DNA of 64,000 nucleotides from Nephrocerus scutellatus (lineage: Eukaryota; Arthropoda; Insecta; Diptera; Pipunculidae), in assembly GCA_947095585.1 (NCBI GenBank), contig OX352765.1, positions 63,241,425 to 63,305,424 of the forward strand, written 5' to 3'. Numbering within the stretch: position 1 is the stretch's first letter; every line of letters begins with the position of its first letter. The notes under the pieces are model-generated. The model was not told the origin of the DNA, did no database searches, and was given only the letters and a program-made list of their open reading frames with translations. Below are positions 19,545 to 31,682 of the stretch, one piece after another. The translations under genes were made by a program, and so were the position numbers.

Positions 19545-21154
19545 GAATAGGAACAATTTTGAGGAAAAATTGCCCCACACATCAAATTTACATTTTTTTA
19601 TTTTGAATTTTTTATTTTGTAACCCTACGTGAGAATAAAGAAAGAATTTCCTACTTGTCACACCAAAAATGTCTGTATATTCCTTTATACAAATTGTTTT
19701 ATCGACAGCATCACACAACCAAAAGAGTGAAATGCCGACGGCACCTCAATTGCAGCAAAGTACACGAAACAGGTCGAAGTGGTCGCTGTAATCATCATCT
19801 GGAGAGTGGTTCTTGATAAGAATCCCAAACTGATCTGACAAAAGAAAAGGCAATTATGCAAGACGATCACTGATAAGATGCCAAGCAGCAACATTAAATA
19901 GAAAAAAAAAACTCTCCACACCGCGTAGCCACTCCCATTGCGGCGAAATGAAAACTAGCATAAAGCATAATCGTTGACTAGAGAAAAGGGGGAGAGAGAG
20001 GAAATATGCAGTACATTAGCAACACAAGAGGACTGACTGGGTCAACGAACCAGCTGACCAGTTCAACGAACTACGCACCGTTCGCAACAAAAAAAGAGGG
20101 CTCGTCAACATTATATAAACTAATACAACCACAACAACAGCAAAGAATTTTGTGCACGCAATTGAACAGCTGAAATCGCAAACAGCGATTACATCAACAA
20201 CAACACGAGATGTTCCGTTACCGACGCACAAAAAATTATAGACAACAGCAAGGAATTTTGTGCACGTAATTGAACAGCTGAAATCACAAACAGCGATTAC
20301 AACAACAACAACGTGGCAAAACGATAGGAATATAGTAAACAACAACAACCAGGAGAACCGGCCATACCAAAATTTTCGCATAGCAATAACGGTCATAACG
20401 GGACCATGGACCAACCGTAGGAAAATAGCAAGCCACGATTTCCCACGGTTCTAGCAGTTTAACCCGATTCGGCCACTATAAAAGGAGGCAGAAATTCTGC
20501 AAATGGTCTCTTCCTTCTTGACTTCTGACCAGTTCAGCAGCATATCGACAAGCGAAGTATCCTTGCCATTTGCTCAGAACTAGACCTAGACTTTCTGTCA
20601 CAGTGCACAAGCGGAGTACCTTTGTCACTGCTCAGGAACACTGGACATAGACACTCTGTTACAGTGCACAAGCGAAGCATCTTTGTCACTGCTCAGAAGA
20701 CTGGACTGGGACTATTCTGTCACAGTGCACAAGCGGAGTACTTTTGTTACTGCTCAGGAACACTGGACATAGACATTCTGTTACAGTGCACAAGCGTAGT
20801 ATCCTTGCCATTGCTTAGAACTAGACTTAGACTTTCTGCCATAGTAAACAAGCGAAGTACCCTTGTCACTGTGCTACGAAGATAGCATAGCCAACAGAAT
20901 CACAACTTGAAAATTAGAATTAAGCCATTGAAATAACCATTAACCCATTATAACTGATTTTTAAAGAATCATAACTTAAGAATTAGAACTAAGTCACTGA
21001 AATAACCATACATTTATTATAACTTCTTTAAGGAAACAATAAACACAAAATCCTGAGTTCCTAAAATAAATAAAAATCTTTTATTGTAACGACCCTTTTG
21101 AACAAAAGCCCTGGTCACGCTGAATATACCCCGGCTGGGAAAAAACTCGTTACA
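19545..21154 (+). repeat. LTR2 (hybrid)
   Basis: 1610 bp. From its start to about 19958 it follows LTR4: AATAGGAAC start, seven-T tract, ATTCCTTTATAC, CGACAGCATCAC, no 58-bp segment. From about 20155 on it follows LTR1: GTGCACGCAA, GTTACCGACG, AGGAGGCAG, and the full U5 with CTTCTTTAAGGAA and AAGCCCTGGTCACGC. No flanking target duplication. It serves as 3' LTR of unit 1 and 5' LTR of unit 2. Confidence 0.9.
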
Positions 21155-21156
21155 AT

Positions 21157-21174
21157 TGGCGCTCGAACAGGGAC
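21157..21174 (+). other. Primer-binding site, copy 2
   Basis: TGGCGCTCGAACAGGGAC, identical to copy 1, two bases after LTR2. Confidence 0.8.
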
Positions 21175-21214
21175 TCTGGAAAACAAGTAGCAAGCAAAGA
21201 ACGAACAAGGCACA

Positions 21215-21901
21215 ATGGTGAGGACAGGTTGGGTATACAACCTCACGAAAGAGGAGCTACAGAAGTACTTGGCGGAGTTTAGGATGGACACAAACGGTGG
21301 AGTGGACGAACTGAGGAAACGATTTTCAACTTGTATCACGGGACGAGACGTAACTTCTGATGACGAACTCCGCCTTGTGGAATTGGAAACGAGACACAAA
21401 CGTAGCCCATCACCCACACCATCGCCACTACTTAATCTGTACGACACGACAGACGGCGAGAAACTGAAGACACCAGGGAACGGGTTAACAGTTCCAGTCA
21501 TAAGCAACACTCCGGCGTTCGTAGAATCAAAACAGATCCGAGGAACAATGGCAACACCAGGAACACCATATGTGATGGTGATGGAGCAGGTTAGAAAGTG
21601 GTCGGTTCGGTATGATGGAGGGAAAGACCCGCTGTCGTTCATCGAAAGACTTGAGGAACTGGTCGACGCCTATTCTATAGACAAAGATTTGCTGCCAAGG
21701 ACCATGCCAGAATTGCTCCGTGACCGGGGACTGATGTGGTTCCGAAGCAACAACCAGAGATGGCAAAATTGGAGGCTGTTCAAGGAAGACTTTCTGAAGT
21801 TCTTTTTGCCCACAAGGTATTGGAAACATTTGGACGACGAAATTCGCCAACGACGTCAGGCAGGACACGAAAACTTCAAGGACTTTGTAATAGCAATGTA
21901 A
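21215..21901 (+). pseudogene. gag: gag, copy 2
   Basis: 228 residues; same domains and same premature TAA as copy 1. It has Ser at residue 38 and Pro at 69 and 100, as copy 3 does, so these are the older states and copy 1 carries the changes. Confidence 0.85.
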
Positions 21902-22744
21902 AATCTAATGAGACACGCAGGATATTCAACGGTACAACAGGTGGAAAGAATCTTCAGAGGAGGAGGAGTACCAATATTATATTAAACGGAAGGACTTCGA
22001 GAACTTAAACGATCTAGTCGAACTAGCAGAAGATTTTGAGGGAATAGCTGGAACTCCGGTGCCAAATAGACCCAACACCCGACCAAAACAGGTGGAAAAG
22101 AATTGCATGATTGCACGCGACATCGACGGTCTTATAAACGTAAAAACAGCCTGCATGCGATGTGGTGAGGACGGACACATAAGACACAATTGTCATAACC
22201 CACAAATTTTGTTCTGCTGGGACTGCGGCCGCCGGAATACAAGAACGACAGAATGTTGTCGAAAACAAGCGGGAAACGACCGTGGGGACCGACGAAGCAG
22301 AGGTACGGTGGAGCCCCGGAGGAATGCACCTCGAACCCACTAATTTTTCTACACTTTGACACAACTCGAATCTACGCCACCATCACTCTAGGAAAAGAAA
22401 TCATCAGGGCCACAATCGATACTGGTGCTACCAAGAGTTTCGTGAGCAAGCAGTACGCAGAGGGCAGGAGGAGTGTGTCAAATAGTATATCTGTCAACAC
22501 AATGGTTAGGATGGCTGAAGGCACGTCCCGACTGATTCAAGAGGCGATAAAATTGGATGTACAAATGGGAACCGAACACAATAAACTCGAATTTTTAATT
22601 CTCCCGGAAGCTGTGGATGATATCGTCCTAGGACTTGATTTTTTGGCGAAGATAAAAGCCAAATTAAGCTGTGGTGGTCAAACACTCCAGCTCCAGGAGA
22701 AAGTGGAACAACAGTGCGGAACTCTACGAGGCCTTACGGTTTAG
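21902..22744 (+). pseudogene. gag-pol: Nucleocapsid and protease, copy 2
   Basis: Zinc knuckles (CMRCGEDGHIRHNC) in the frame 22059-22343 and protease (IDTGATKSFVS, IVLGLDFL) in 22253-22744, ending at the same TAG as copy 1. The deletion joining the capsid to the knuckle region is the same as in copy 1. I see no amino-acid difference from copy 1 in the protease. Confidence 0.85.
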
Positions 22745-24240
22745 ACAGGGATACCAACGGAGCAAGAAAGGCTCTCAGCTTTTCTCAAAGATGAGTTCCA
22801 ACGATTTGACGAACTACCAGCAGTTTCAAACATCAGGGAGCACAAGATAGTGATGCCCGATGAAAGAAATAATAAATACGGAAATAAACGAACTATTAGC
22901 AAAAGGCTAATCGAACCCTCGCACAGTCCGCACAGTGCACCATAGTCCTCGTTTGAAAAAAAAAAAAAACAGGAAAATGGAGACTCTGCGTGGACTACCG
23001 CGAGCTTAACACGCGATCTGCCACGAATTCAGCACATCCTGGAACGGCTACGAGGAGCTAAGTTCATAAGTAGCCTAGATCTAAGAAACAGGTATTGCAG
23101 ATACCCATGGAAAAGCACAGCAGGAAGTATACCGCTTTCACGGTTCCAGGGCGCGGCCTGTTTCAATGGCGTGTGATGCCTTTTGGATTGCACTCTGCGC
23201 CGGCTACATTCCAACGAGCACTCGATCAGGTCATCGGCCCGGAGATGGAACCGCACGCATTCGCATACCTCGACGATATCATCATCATCGGGAAAACATT
23301 CTAGGAACACCTACGACTATAGGCGGCCAACTTGAAAATAAACCCAGAGAAGTGCGAATTCTGTAAGACAGAACTAAGGTATTTAGGACATGTAGTCAGC
23401 AGCCAAGGCATCCACACCGACCCGGAGAATGTCGCCGCCATCAAGGAATTACAGCCACCACGGAACGTACGAGAGCTACGGAGATACTTGGGTATCGAAT
23501 CATGGTACCGCCGTTTCGTACATGATTTCTCGGAGACCACTGACGGCACTGCTTAAAAGGGCAAGCACTGAAGATGGACCGAAGAGCATCAAGCAGCGTT
23601 CGAACACCTAAAGGTCAAGCTGACAGAAGCCCCAATTCTCGCGTGCCCCGAATTCTCACAAAAGTTCTCACTCCAAACAGACGCCAGTGACAATGGCCTA
23701 GGAGCAGTGCTAACACAGGAGCTCGGCGGTTGTGAGAGAGTGATAGCGTACGCCAGCCGACACTTAAACAAAGCTGAAAAGAACTACTCCCCCACCGAAA
23801 AGGAGTGCCTGGCAATAATTTGGGGAATTAGGAAGATGCGACCTTACCTAGAAGTATACAAATTCACGGTGATAACGGATCATCTTTCCCTGAAATGGTT
23901 AAATTCCATCTCGAGCCCCTCTGGAAGAATCGCACGATGGGTACTCGAACTCCAACAATACACATTCGACGTTCAATACAGACGTGGAAAATTGAACGTC
24001 GTAGCAGATACGTTATCCCGACAACCACACGATTTGCAAATGGCTAATTTGGAAGACAACAAATCAGTGCCCAAGTGTAGGTGGCTGGAGAAAAGAATAA
24101 ATCAAGTCATGGAGGAGCCAAAGAAGTATCCCGACTATGCGATCGAATCAGGACAACTGTATCGCCATATACCAACAGCAGGCTGCAGGGAAGATGCTCA
24201 CACAGATAGCAAAGGAACCATGGGCAATAGTATGCGCTGA
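22745..24240 (+). pseudogene. pol: Reverse transcriptase and RNase H, copy 2
   Basis: Same arrangement and lesions as copy 1. YLDD lies near 23263-23304; the 8-bp deletion in the connection domain is shared; RNase H occupies 23707-24240. Private features: a longer A-tract after 22950 (with GTTTG in place of GTTAG) and GAAACAGG for GAAACGGG near 23085. Confidence 0.85.
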
Positions 24241-24600
24241 TCAAAGCACGGAAATACCATGCTCTTGGTGTTCTTCGACCGCTTCTCGAAATGGGTCGAG
24301 TTAATCCCGATGAGACGAGCAACCACGGACGAAGTCCAGAAGGCCTTCCGAGAACGTATTCTTGCACGTTACGGCGTACCAAAAGCCCTCATCACTGATA
24401 ATGGGGCGCAATTCACAAGCAAAGTTAAGGTTACACGGACAATCGAAAGAGCGCACCGCTCACGTGAGCGAGCTTAAGGTATTCTACCAAAATCTTCCAA
24501 GAGGAAACATCAGCAGCTGGGAAACTAATCGCCAGGGAAAACCAAGTAGTTTTCAAAAATCATAAACCGTCGTCACAAAAACCAGCGAAATCGAAGCTAC
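24241..24600 (+). pseudogene. pol: Integrase remnant, copy 2
   Basis: The frame 24259-24477 holds DRFSKWVELIPMRRATTDEV and ALITDNGAQFTSK; zinc domain and the Glu-containing half are absent, as in copy 1. It carries Met and Ala where copy 1 has Thr and Val; copy 3 agrees with copy 2. Confidence 0.8.
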
Positions 24601-24688
24601 CAAATACGAAACAAAGAAAATAACGAAATTATAACAACAACTACAAGCACAGCAAATAACTCAAGAAGCAACGGAGCAGAATAGCCAG

Positions 24689-26420
24689 GAATAGGAACAA
24701 TTTTGAGGAAAAATTGCCCCACACATCAAATTTACATTTTTTTATTTTGAATTTTTTATTTTGTAACCCTACGTGAGAATAAAGAAAGAATTTCCTACTT
24801 GTCACACCAAAAATGTCTGTATATTCCTTTATACAAATTGTTTTATCGACAGCATCACACAACCAAAAGAGTGAAATGCCGACGACACCTCAATTGCAGC
24901 AAAGTACACGAAACAGATCGAAGTGGTCGCTGTAATCATCATCTGGAGAGTGGTTCTTGATAAGAATCCCAAACTGATCTGACAAAAGAAAAGGCAATTA
25001 TGCAAGACGATCACTGATAAGATGCCAAGCAGCAACATTAAATAGAAAAAAAAAACTCTCCACACCGCGTAGCCACTCCCATTGCGGCGAAATGAAAACT
25101 AGCATAAAGCATAATCGTTGACTAGAGAAAAGGGGGAGAGAGAGGAAATATGCAGTACATTAGCAACACAAGAGGACTGACTGGGTCAACGAACCAGCTG
25201 ACCAGTTCAACGAACTACGCACCGTTCGCAACAAAAGAAGAGGGCTCGTCAACATTATATAAACTAATACAACCACAACAACAGCAAAGAATTTTGTGCA
25301 CGCAATTGAACAGCTGAAATCGCAAACAGCGATTACATCAACAACAACACGAGATGTTCCGTTACCGACGCACAAAAAATTATAGACAACAGCAAGGAAT
25401 TTTGTGCACGTAATTGAACAGCTGAAATCACAAACAGCGATTACAACAACAACAACGTGGCAAAACGATAGGAATATAGTAAACAACAACAACCAGGAGA
25501 ACCGGCCATACCAAAATTTTCGCATAGCAATAACGGTCATAACGGGACCATGGACCAACCGTAGGAAAATAGCAAGCCACGATTTCCCACGGTTCTAGCA
25601 GTTTAACCCGATTCGGCCACTATAAAAGGAGGCAGAAATTCTGCAAATGGTCTCTTCCTTCTTGACTTCTGACCAGTTCAGCAGCAAATCGGCAAGCGAA
25701 GTATCCTTGCCATTTGCTCAGAACTAGACCTAGACTTTCTGTCACAGTGCACAAGCGGAGTACCTTTGTCACTGCTCAGGAACACTGGACATAGACACTC
25801 TGTTACAGTGCACAAGCGAAGCATCTTTGTCACTGCTCAGAAGATTGGACTGGGACTATTCTGTCACAGTGCACAAGCGGAGTACCTTTGTCACTGCTCA
25901 GGAACACTGGACATAGACACTCTGTTACAGTGCACAAGCGAAGCATCTTTGTCACTGCTCAGAAGACTGGACTGGGACTATTCTGTCACAGTGCACAAGC
26001 GGAGTACTTTTGTTACTGCTCAGGAACACTGGACATAGACATTCTGTTACAGTGCACAAGCGTAGTATCCTTGCCATTGCTTAGAACTAGACTTAGACTT
26101 TCTGCCATAGTAAACAAGCGAAGTACCCTTGTCACTGTGCTACGAAGATAGCATAGCCAACAGAATCACAACTTGAAAATTAGAATTAAGCCATTGAAAT
26201 AACCATTAACCCATTATAACTGATTTTTAAAGAATCATAACTTAAGAATTAGAACTAAGTCACTGAAATAACCATACATTTATTATAACTTCTTTAAGGA
26301 AACAATAAACACAAAATCCTGAGTTCCTAAAATAAATAAAAATCTTTTATTGTAACGACCCTTTTGAACAAAAGCCCTGGTCACGCTGAATATACCCCGG
26401 CTGGAAAAAACCTCGTTACA
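24689..26420 (+). repeat. LTR3 (hybrid, longest)
   Basis: 1732 bp. Same mosaic as LTR2 (LTR4-like 5' part, LTR1-like 3' part) with the switch in the same interval, so LTR2 and LTR3 descend from one hybrid. It carries two extra 61-bp minisatellite units (about 25800-25925) and private changes such as GCAAATCGGC near 25685. Confidence 0.9.
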
Positions 26421-26422
26421 AT

Positions 26423-26440
26423 TGGCGCTCGAACAGGGAC
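26423..26440 (+). other. Primer-binding site, copy 3
   Basis: TGGCGCTCGAACAGGGAC, identical to copies 1 and 2. Confidence 0.8.
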
Positions 26441-26480
26441 TCTGGAAAACAAGTAGCAAGCAAAGAACGAACAAGGCACA

Positions 26481-27167
26481 ATGGTGAGGACAGGTTGGGT
26501 ATACAACCTCACGAAAGAGGAGCTACAGAAGTACTTGGCGGAGTTTAGGATGGACACAAACGGTGGAGTGGACGAACTGAGGAAACGATTTTCAACTTGT
26601 ATCACGGGACGAGACGTAACTTCTGATGACGAACTCCGCCTTGTGGAATTGGAAACGAGACACAAACGTAGCCCATCACCCACACCATCGCCACTACTTA
26701 ATCTGTACGACACGACAGACGGCGAGAAACTGAAGACACCAGGGAACGGGTTAACAGTTCCAGTCATAAGCAACACTCCGGCGTTCGTAGAATCAAAACA
26801 GATCCGAGGAACAATGGCAACACCAGGAACACCATATGTGATGGTGATGGAGCAGGTTAGAAAGTGGTCGGTTCGGTATGATGGAGGGAAAGACCCGCTG
26901 TCGTTCATCGAAAGACTTGAGGAACTGGTCGACGCCTATTCTATAGACAAAGATTTGCTGCCAAGGACCATGCCAGAATTGCTCCGTGACCGGGGACTGA
27001 TGTGGTTCCGAAGCAACAACCAGAGATGGCAAAATTGGAGGCTGTTCAAGGAAGACTTTCTGAAGTTCTTTTTGCCCACAAGGTATTGGGAACATTTGGA
27101 CGACGAAATTCGCCAACGACGTCAGGCAGGACACGAAAACTTCAAGGACTTTGTAATAGCAATGTAA
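26481..27167 (+). pseudogene. gag: gag, copy 3
   Basis: 228 residues with the same premature TAA. Differs from copy 2 by Glu for Lys near residue 204 (RYWEHLDDEI). The shared stop shows the founder was already defective before the array formed. Confidence 0.85.
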
Positions 27168-28221
27168 AATCTAATGAGACACGCAACAACGGTGGACGGT
27201 ACAACAGGTACAACAGGTGGAAAGAATCTTCAGAGGAGGAGGAGTACCAATATTATATTAAACGGAAGGACTTCGAGAACTTAAACGATCTAGTCGAACT
27301 AGCAGAAGATTTTGAGGGAATAGCTGGAACTCCGGTGCCAAATAGACCCAACACCCGACCAAAACAGGTGGAAAAGAATTGCATGATTGCACGCGACATC
27401 GACGGTCTTATAAACGTAAAAACAGCCTGCATGCGATGTGGTGAGGACGGACACATAAGACACAATTGTCATAACCCACAAATTTTGCTCTGCTGGGACT
27501 GCGGCCGCCGGAATACAAGAACGACAGAATGTTGTCGAAAACAAGCGGGAAACGACCGTGGGGACCGACGAAGCAGAGGTACGGTGGAGCCCCGGAGGAA
27601 TGCACCTCGAACCCACTAATTTTTCTACACTTTGACACAACTCGAATCTACGCCACCATCACTCTAGGAAAAGAAATCATCAGGGCCACAATCGATACTG
27701 GTGCTACCAAGAGTTTCGTGAGCAAGCAGTACGCAAAGGGCAGGAGGAGTGTGTCAAATAGTATATCTGTCAACACAATGGTTAGGATGGCTGAAGGCAC
27801 GTCCCGACTGATTCAAGAGGCGATAAAATTGGATGTACAAATGGGAACCGAACACAATAAACTCGAATTTTTAACTCTCCCGGAAGCTGTGGATGATATC
27901 GTCCTAGGACTTGATTTTTTGGCGAAGATAAAAGCCAAATTAAGCTGTGGTGGTCAAACACTCCAGCTCCAGGAGAAAGTGGAACAACAGTGCGGAACTC
28001 TACGAGGCCTTACGGTTCAGACAGGGATACCAACGGAGCAAAAAAGGCTCTCAGCTTTTCTCAAAGATGAGTTCCAACGATTTGACGAACTACCAGCAGT
28101 TTCAAACATCAGGGAGCACAAGATAGTGATGCACGATGAAAGAAATAATAAATACGGAAATAAACGAACTATTAGCAAAAGGCTAATCGAACCCTCGCAC
28201 AGTCCGCACAGTGCACCATAG
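27168..28221 (+). pseudogene. gag-pol: Nucleocapsid and protease, copy 3
   Basis: Gag coding after the stop differs from copies 1 and 2: after ACACGCA it continues with a GGTGGACGGTACAACAGG-type stretch, so the frame 27002-27619 runs through an acidic linker (KESSEEEEYQYYIKRKDF) into the zinc knuckles. The protease frame (27529-28221, 230 residues) reads through the position of the TAG found in copies 1 and 2 and continues into the pol linker. It is the least damaged of the three in this part. Confidence 0.85.
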
Positions 28222-29264
28222 TCCTCGTTAGAAAAAAAAAAAAAACAGGAAAATGGAGACTCTGCGTGGACTACCGCGAGCTTAACACGCGATCTGCCAC
28301 GAATTCAGCACATCCTGGAACGGCTACGAGGAGCTAAGTTCATAAGTAGCCTAGATCTAAGAAACGGGTATTGCAGATACCCATGGAAAAGCACAGCAGG
28401 AAGTATACCGCTTTAACGGTTCCAGGGCGCGGCCTGTTTCAATGGCGTGTGATGCTTTTTGGATTGCACTCTGCGCCGGCTACATTCCAACGAGCACTCG
28501 ATCAGGTCATCGGCCCGGAGATGGAACCGCACGCATTCGCATACCTCGACGATATCATCATCATCGGGAAAACATTCTAGGAACACCTACGACTACAGGC
28601 GGCCAACTTGAAAATAAACCCAGAGAAGTGCGAATTCTGTAAGACAGAACTAAGGTATTTAGGACATGTAGTCAGCAGCCAAGGCATCCACACCGACCCG
28701 GAGAATGTCGCCGCCATCAAGGAATTACAGCCACCACGGAACGTACGAGAGCTACGGAGATACTTGGGTATCGAATCATGGTACCGCCGTTTCGTACATG
28801 ATTTCTCGGAGACCACACGACCACTGACGGCACTGCTTAAAAGGGCAAGCACTGGAGATGGACCGAAGAGCATCAAGCAGCGTTCGAACACCTAAAGGTC
28901 AAGCTGACAGAAGCCCCAATTCTCGCGTGCCCCGACTTCTCACAAAAGTTCTCACTCTAAACAGACGCCAGTGACAATGGCCTAAGGAGTGCCTGGCAAT
29001 AATTTGGGGAATTAGGAAGATGCGGCCGTACCTAGAAGTATACAAATTCACGGTGATAACGGATCATCTTTCCCTGAAATGGTTAAATTCCATCTCGAGC
29101 CCCTCTGGAAGAATCGCACGATGGGTACTCGAACTCCAACAATACACATTCGACGTTCAATACAGACGTGGAAAATTGAACGTCGTAGCAGATACGTTAT
29201 CTCGACAACCACACGATTTGCAAATGGCTTATTTGGAAGACAACAAATCAGTGCCCAAGTGTAG
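28222..29264 (+). pseudogene. pol: Reverse transcriptase and RNase H, copy 3
   Basis: RT with YLDD near 28540-28580. It keeps the 8 bp in the connection domain that copies 1 and 2 lack, so the frame 28608-28895 is longer. It lacks ~105 bp of the RNase H start (junction near 28983, GGCCTAAGGAGTGCC), present in copies 1 and 2. RNase H text resumes at 29020 (MRPYLEVYKFTVITDHLSLK). Confidence 0.85.
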
Positions 29265-29975
29265 GTGGCTGGAGAAAAGAATAAATCAAGTCATGGAGGA
29301 GCCAAAGAAGTATCCCGACTATGCGATCGAATCAGGACAACTGTATCGCCATATAGCACAACAAGCCGGAGACGAAAACGCAGCACCCCCTGGAAACTTT
29401 GCGTTCCCAGCACGCTTCGTGATCAAGTTCTCAGGGAGAACTACGACAACCCGTCAGCAGGACATCTAGGGATCCGGAAAACAACGGCGCGAATCTGCGG
29501 ACGATATTATTGGCCAGGGATGTTTCGTGACATAAATAAATACGTGAAACACTGCGAGAGTTGCCAGCGATACAAACCAAACCAACAGCAGGCTGCAGGG
29601 AAGATGCTCACACAGATAGCAAAGGAACCATGGGCAATAGTATGCGCTGATCAAAGCACGGAAACACCATGCTCTTGGTGTTCTTCGACCGCTTCTCGAA
29701 ATGGGTCGAGTTAATCCCGATGAGACGAGCAACCACGGACGAAGTCCAGAAGGCCTTCCGAGAACGTATTCTTGCACGTTACGGCGTACCAAAAGCCCTC
29801 ATCACTGATAATGGGGCGCAATTCACAAGCAAAGTTAAGGTTACACGGACAATCGAAAGAGCGCACCGCTCACGTGAGCGAGCTTAAGGTATTCTACCAA
29901 AATCTTCCAAGAGGAAACATCAGCAGCTGGGAAACTCATCGCCAGGGAAAACCAAGTAGTTTTCAAAAATCATAA
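29265..29975 (+). pseudogene. pol: Integrase, copy 3 (zinc domain kept)
   Basis: The frame 29265-29714 includes the H2C2 zinc domain absent from copies 1 and 2: NPSAGHLGIRKTTARI and YVKHCESCQRYKP. The core half with ITDNGAQFTSK follows at 29669-29887. The Glu-containing half is deleted as in the others. So the ~240-bp zinc-domain deletion arose after the lineages of copies 1/2 and 3 split. Confidence 0.85.
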
Positions 29976-30098
29976 ACCGTCGTCACAAAAACCAGCGAAA
30001 TCGAAGCTACCAAATACGAAACAAAGAAAATAACGAAATTATAACAACAACTACAAGCACAGCAAATAACTCAAGAAGCAACGGAGCAGAATAGCCAG

Positions 30099-31682
30099 GA
30101 ATAGGAACAATTTTGAGGAAAAATTGCCCCACACATCAAATTTACATTTTTTTATTTTGAATTTTTTATTTTGTAACCCTACGTGAGAATAAAGAAAGAA
30201 TTTCCTACTTGTCACACCAAAAATGTCTGTATATTCCTTTATACAAATTGTTTTATCGACAGCATCACACAACCAAAAGAGTGAAATGCCGACGGCACCT
30301 CAATTGCAGCAAAGTACACGAAACAGATCGAAGTGGTCGCTGTAATCATCATCTGGAGAGTGGTTCTTGATAAGAATCCCAAACTGATCTGACAAAAGAA
30401 AAGGCAATTATGCAAGACGATCACTGATAAGATGCCAAGCAGCAACATTAAATAGAAAAAAAAAACTCTCCACACCGCGTAGCCACTCCCATTGCGGCGA
30501 AATGAAAACTAGCATAAAGCATAATCGTTGACTAGAGAAAAGGGGGAGAGAGAGGAAATATGCAGTACATTAGCAACACAAGAGGACTGACTGGGTCAAC
30601 GAACCAGCTGACCAGTTCAACGAACTACGCACCGTTCGCAACAAAAGAAGAGGGCTCGTCAACATTATATAAACTAATACAACCACAACAACAGCAAAGA
30701 ATTTTGTGTACGCAATTGAACAGCTGAAATCGCAAACAGCGATTACATCAACAACAACACGAGATGTTCCGTTGCCGACGCACAAAAAATTATAGACAAC
30801 AGCAAGGAATTTTGTGCACGTAAGTGAACAGCTGAAATCACAAACAGCGATTACAACAACAACAACGTGGCAAAACGATAGGAATATAGTAAACAACAAC
30901 AACCAGGAGAACCGGCCATACCAAAATTTTCGCATAGCAATAACGGTCATAACGGGACCATGGACCAACCGTAGGAAAATAGCAAGCCACGATTTCCCAC
31001 GGTTCTAGCAGTTTAACCCGATTCGGCCACTATAAAAGGAGACAGAAATTCTGCAAATGGTCTCTTCTTTCTTGACTTCTGACCAGTTCAGCAGCATATC
31101 GACAAGCGAAGTATCCTTGCCATTTGCTCAGAACTGGACCTAGACTTTCTGTCACTGTGCACAAGCGGAGTACCTTTGTCACTGCTCAGGAACACTGGAC
31201 ATAGACACTCTGTTGCAGTGCACAAGCGAAGCATCTTTGTCACTGCTCAGAAGGCTGGACTGGGACTATTCTGTCACAGTGCACAAGCGGAGTACTTTTG
31301 TCACTGCTCAGGAACACTGGACATAGACATTCTGTTACAGTGCACAAGCGTATTATCCTTGCCATTGCTCAGAACTAGACTTAGACTTTCTGCCATAATA
31401 AACAAGCGAAGTACCCTTGTCACTGTGCTACGAAGACAGCACAGCCAACAGAATCACAAATTGAAAATTAGAATTAAGCCATTGAAATAACCATTAACCC
31501 ATTATAACTGATTTTTAAAGAATCATAACTTAAGAATTAGAACTAAGTCACTGAAATAACCATACATTTATTATAACAATAAACACCAAATCCTGAGTTC
31601 CTTAAATAAATAAAAATCTTTTATTGTAACGACCCTTTTGAACAAAGCTGAGGATACCCCGGCTGGGAAAAACCTCGTTACA
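30099..31682 (+). repeat. LTR4 (3'-most LTR of the array)
   Basis: 1584 bp, ends in ACA before CTTT. It lacks the 58-bp segment and has private U3-R changes (GTGTACGC, GTTGCCGACG, GTAAGTGAACAG, AGGAGACAG) and two U5 deletions: CTTCTTTAAGGAA is lost near 31575, and the AAGCCCTGGTCACGCTGAATA block is altered near 31645. It is the original 3' LTR of the founding insertion. Confidence 0.9.

Larger units (their letters stand above)
14348..31682 (+). mobile_element. Tandem multimer of a Ty3/gypsy (Osvaldo/Ulysses-like) retrotransposon: 4 LTRs, 3 internal regions
   Basis: Layout: LTR1 14348-16013, internal 1 16014-19544, LTR2 19545-21154, internal 2 21155-24688, LTR3 24689-26420, internal 3 26421-30098, LTR4 30099-31682. 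Adjacent units share an LTR. Internals are only 3.5-3.7 kb because gag, pol and the end of integrase carry deletions; no env is present. LTR2 and LTR3 are mosaics of LTR4-type 5' ends and LTR1-type 3' ends, showing LTR-LTR recombination. The long LTRs and lysine-type primer site recall the Osvaldo/Ulysses group of Drosophila; that placement is inference. Confidence 0.9.

Noticed and set aside
21115..21642. 175-residue minus-strand frame opposite gag
   Set aside because: Shadow of gag and the LTR end; the plus-strand frame has clear Gag blocks.
14348..31682. Three independent nested or adjacent insertions of the same element
   Set aside because: Units share LTRs, there are no inner target duplications, and lesions are shared; tandem expansion fits better.
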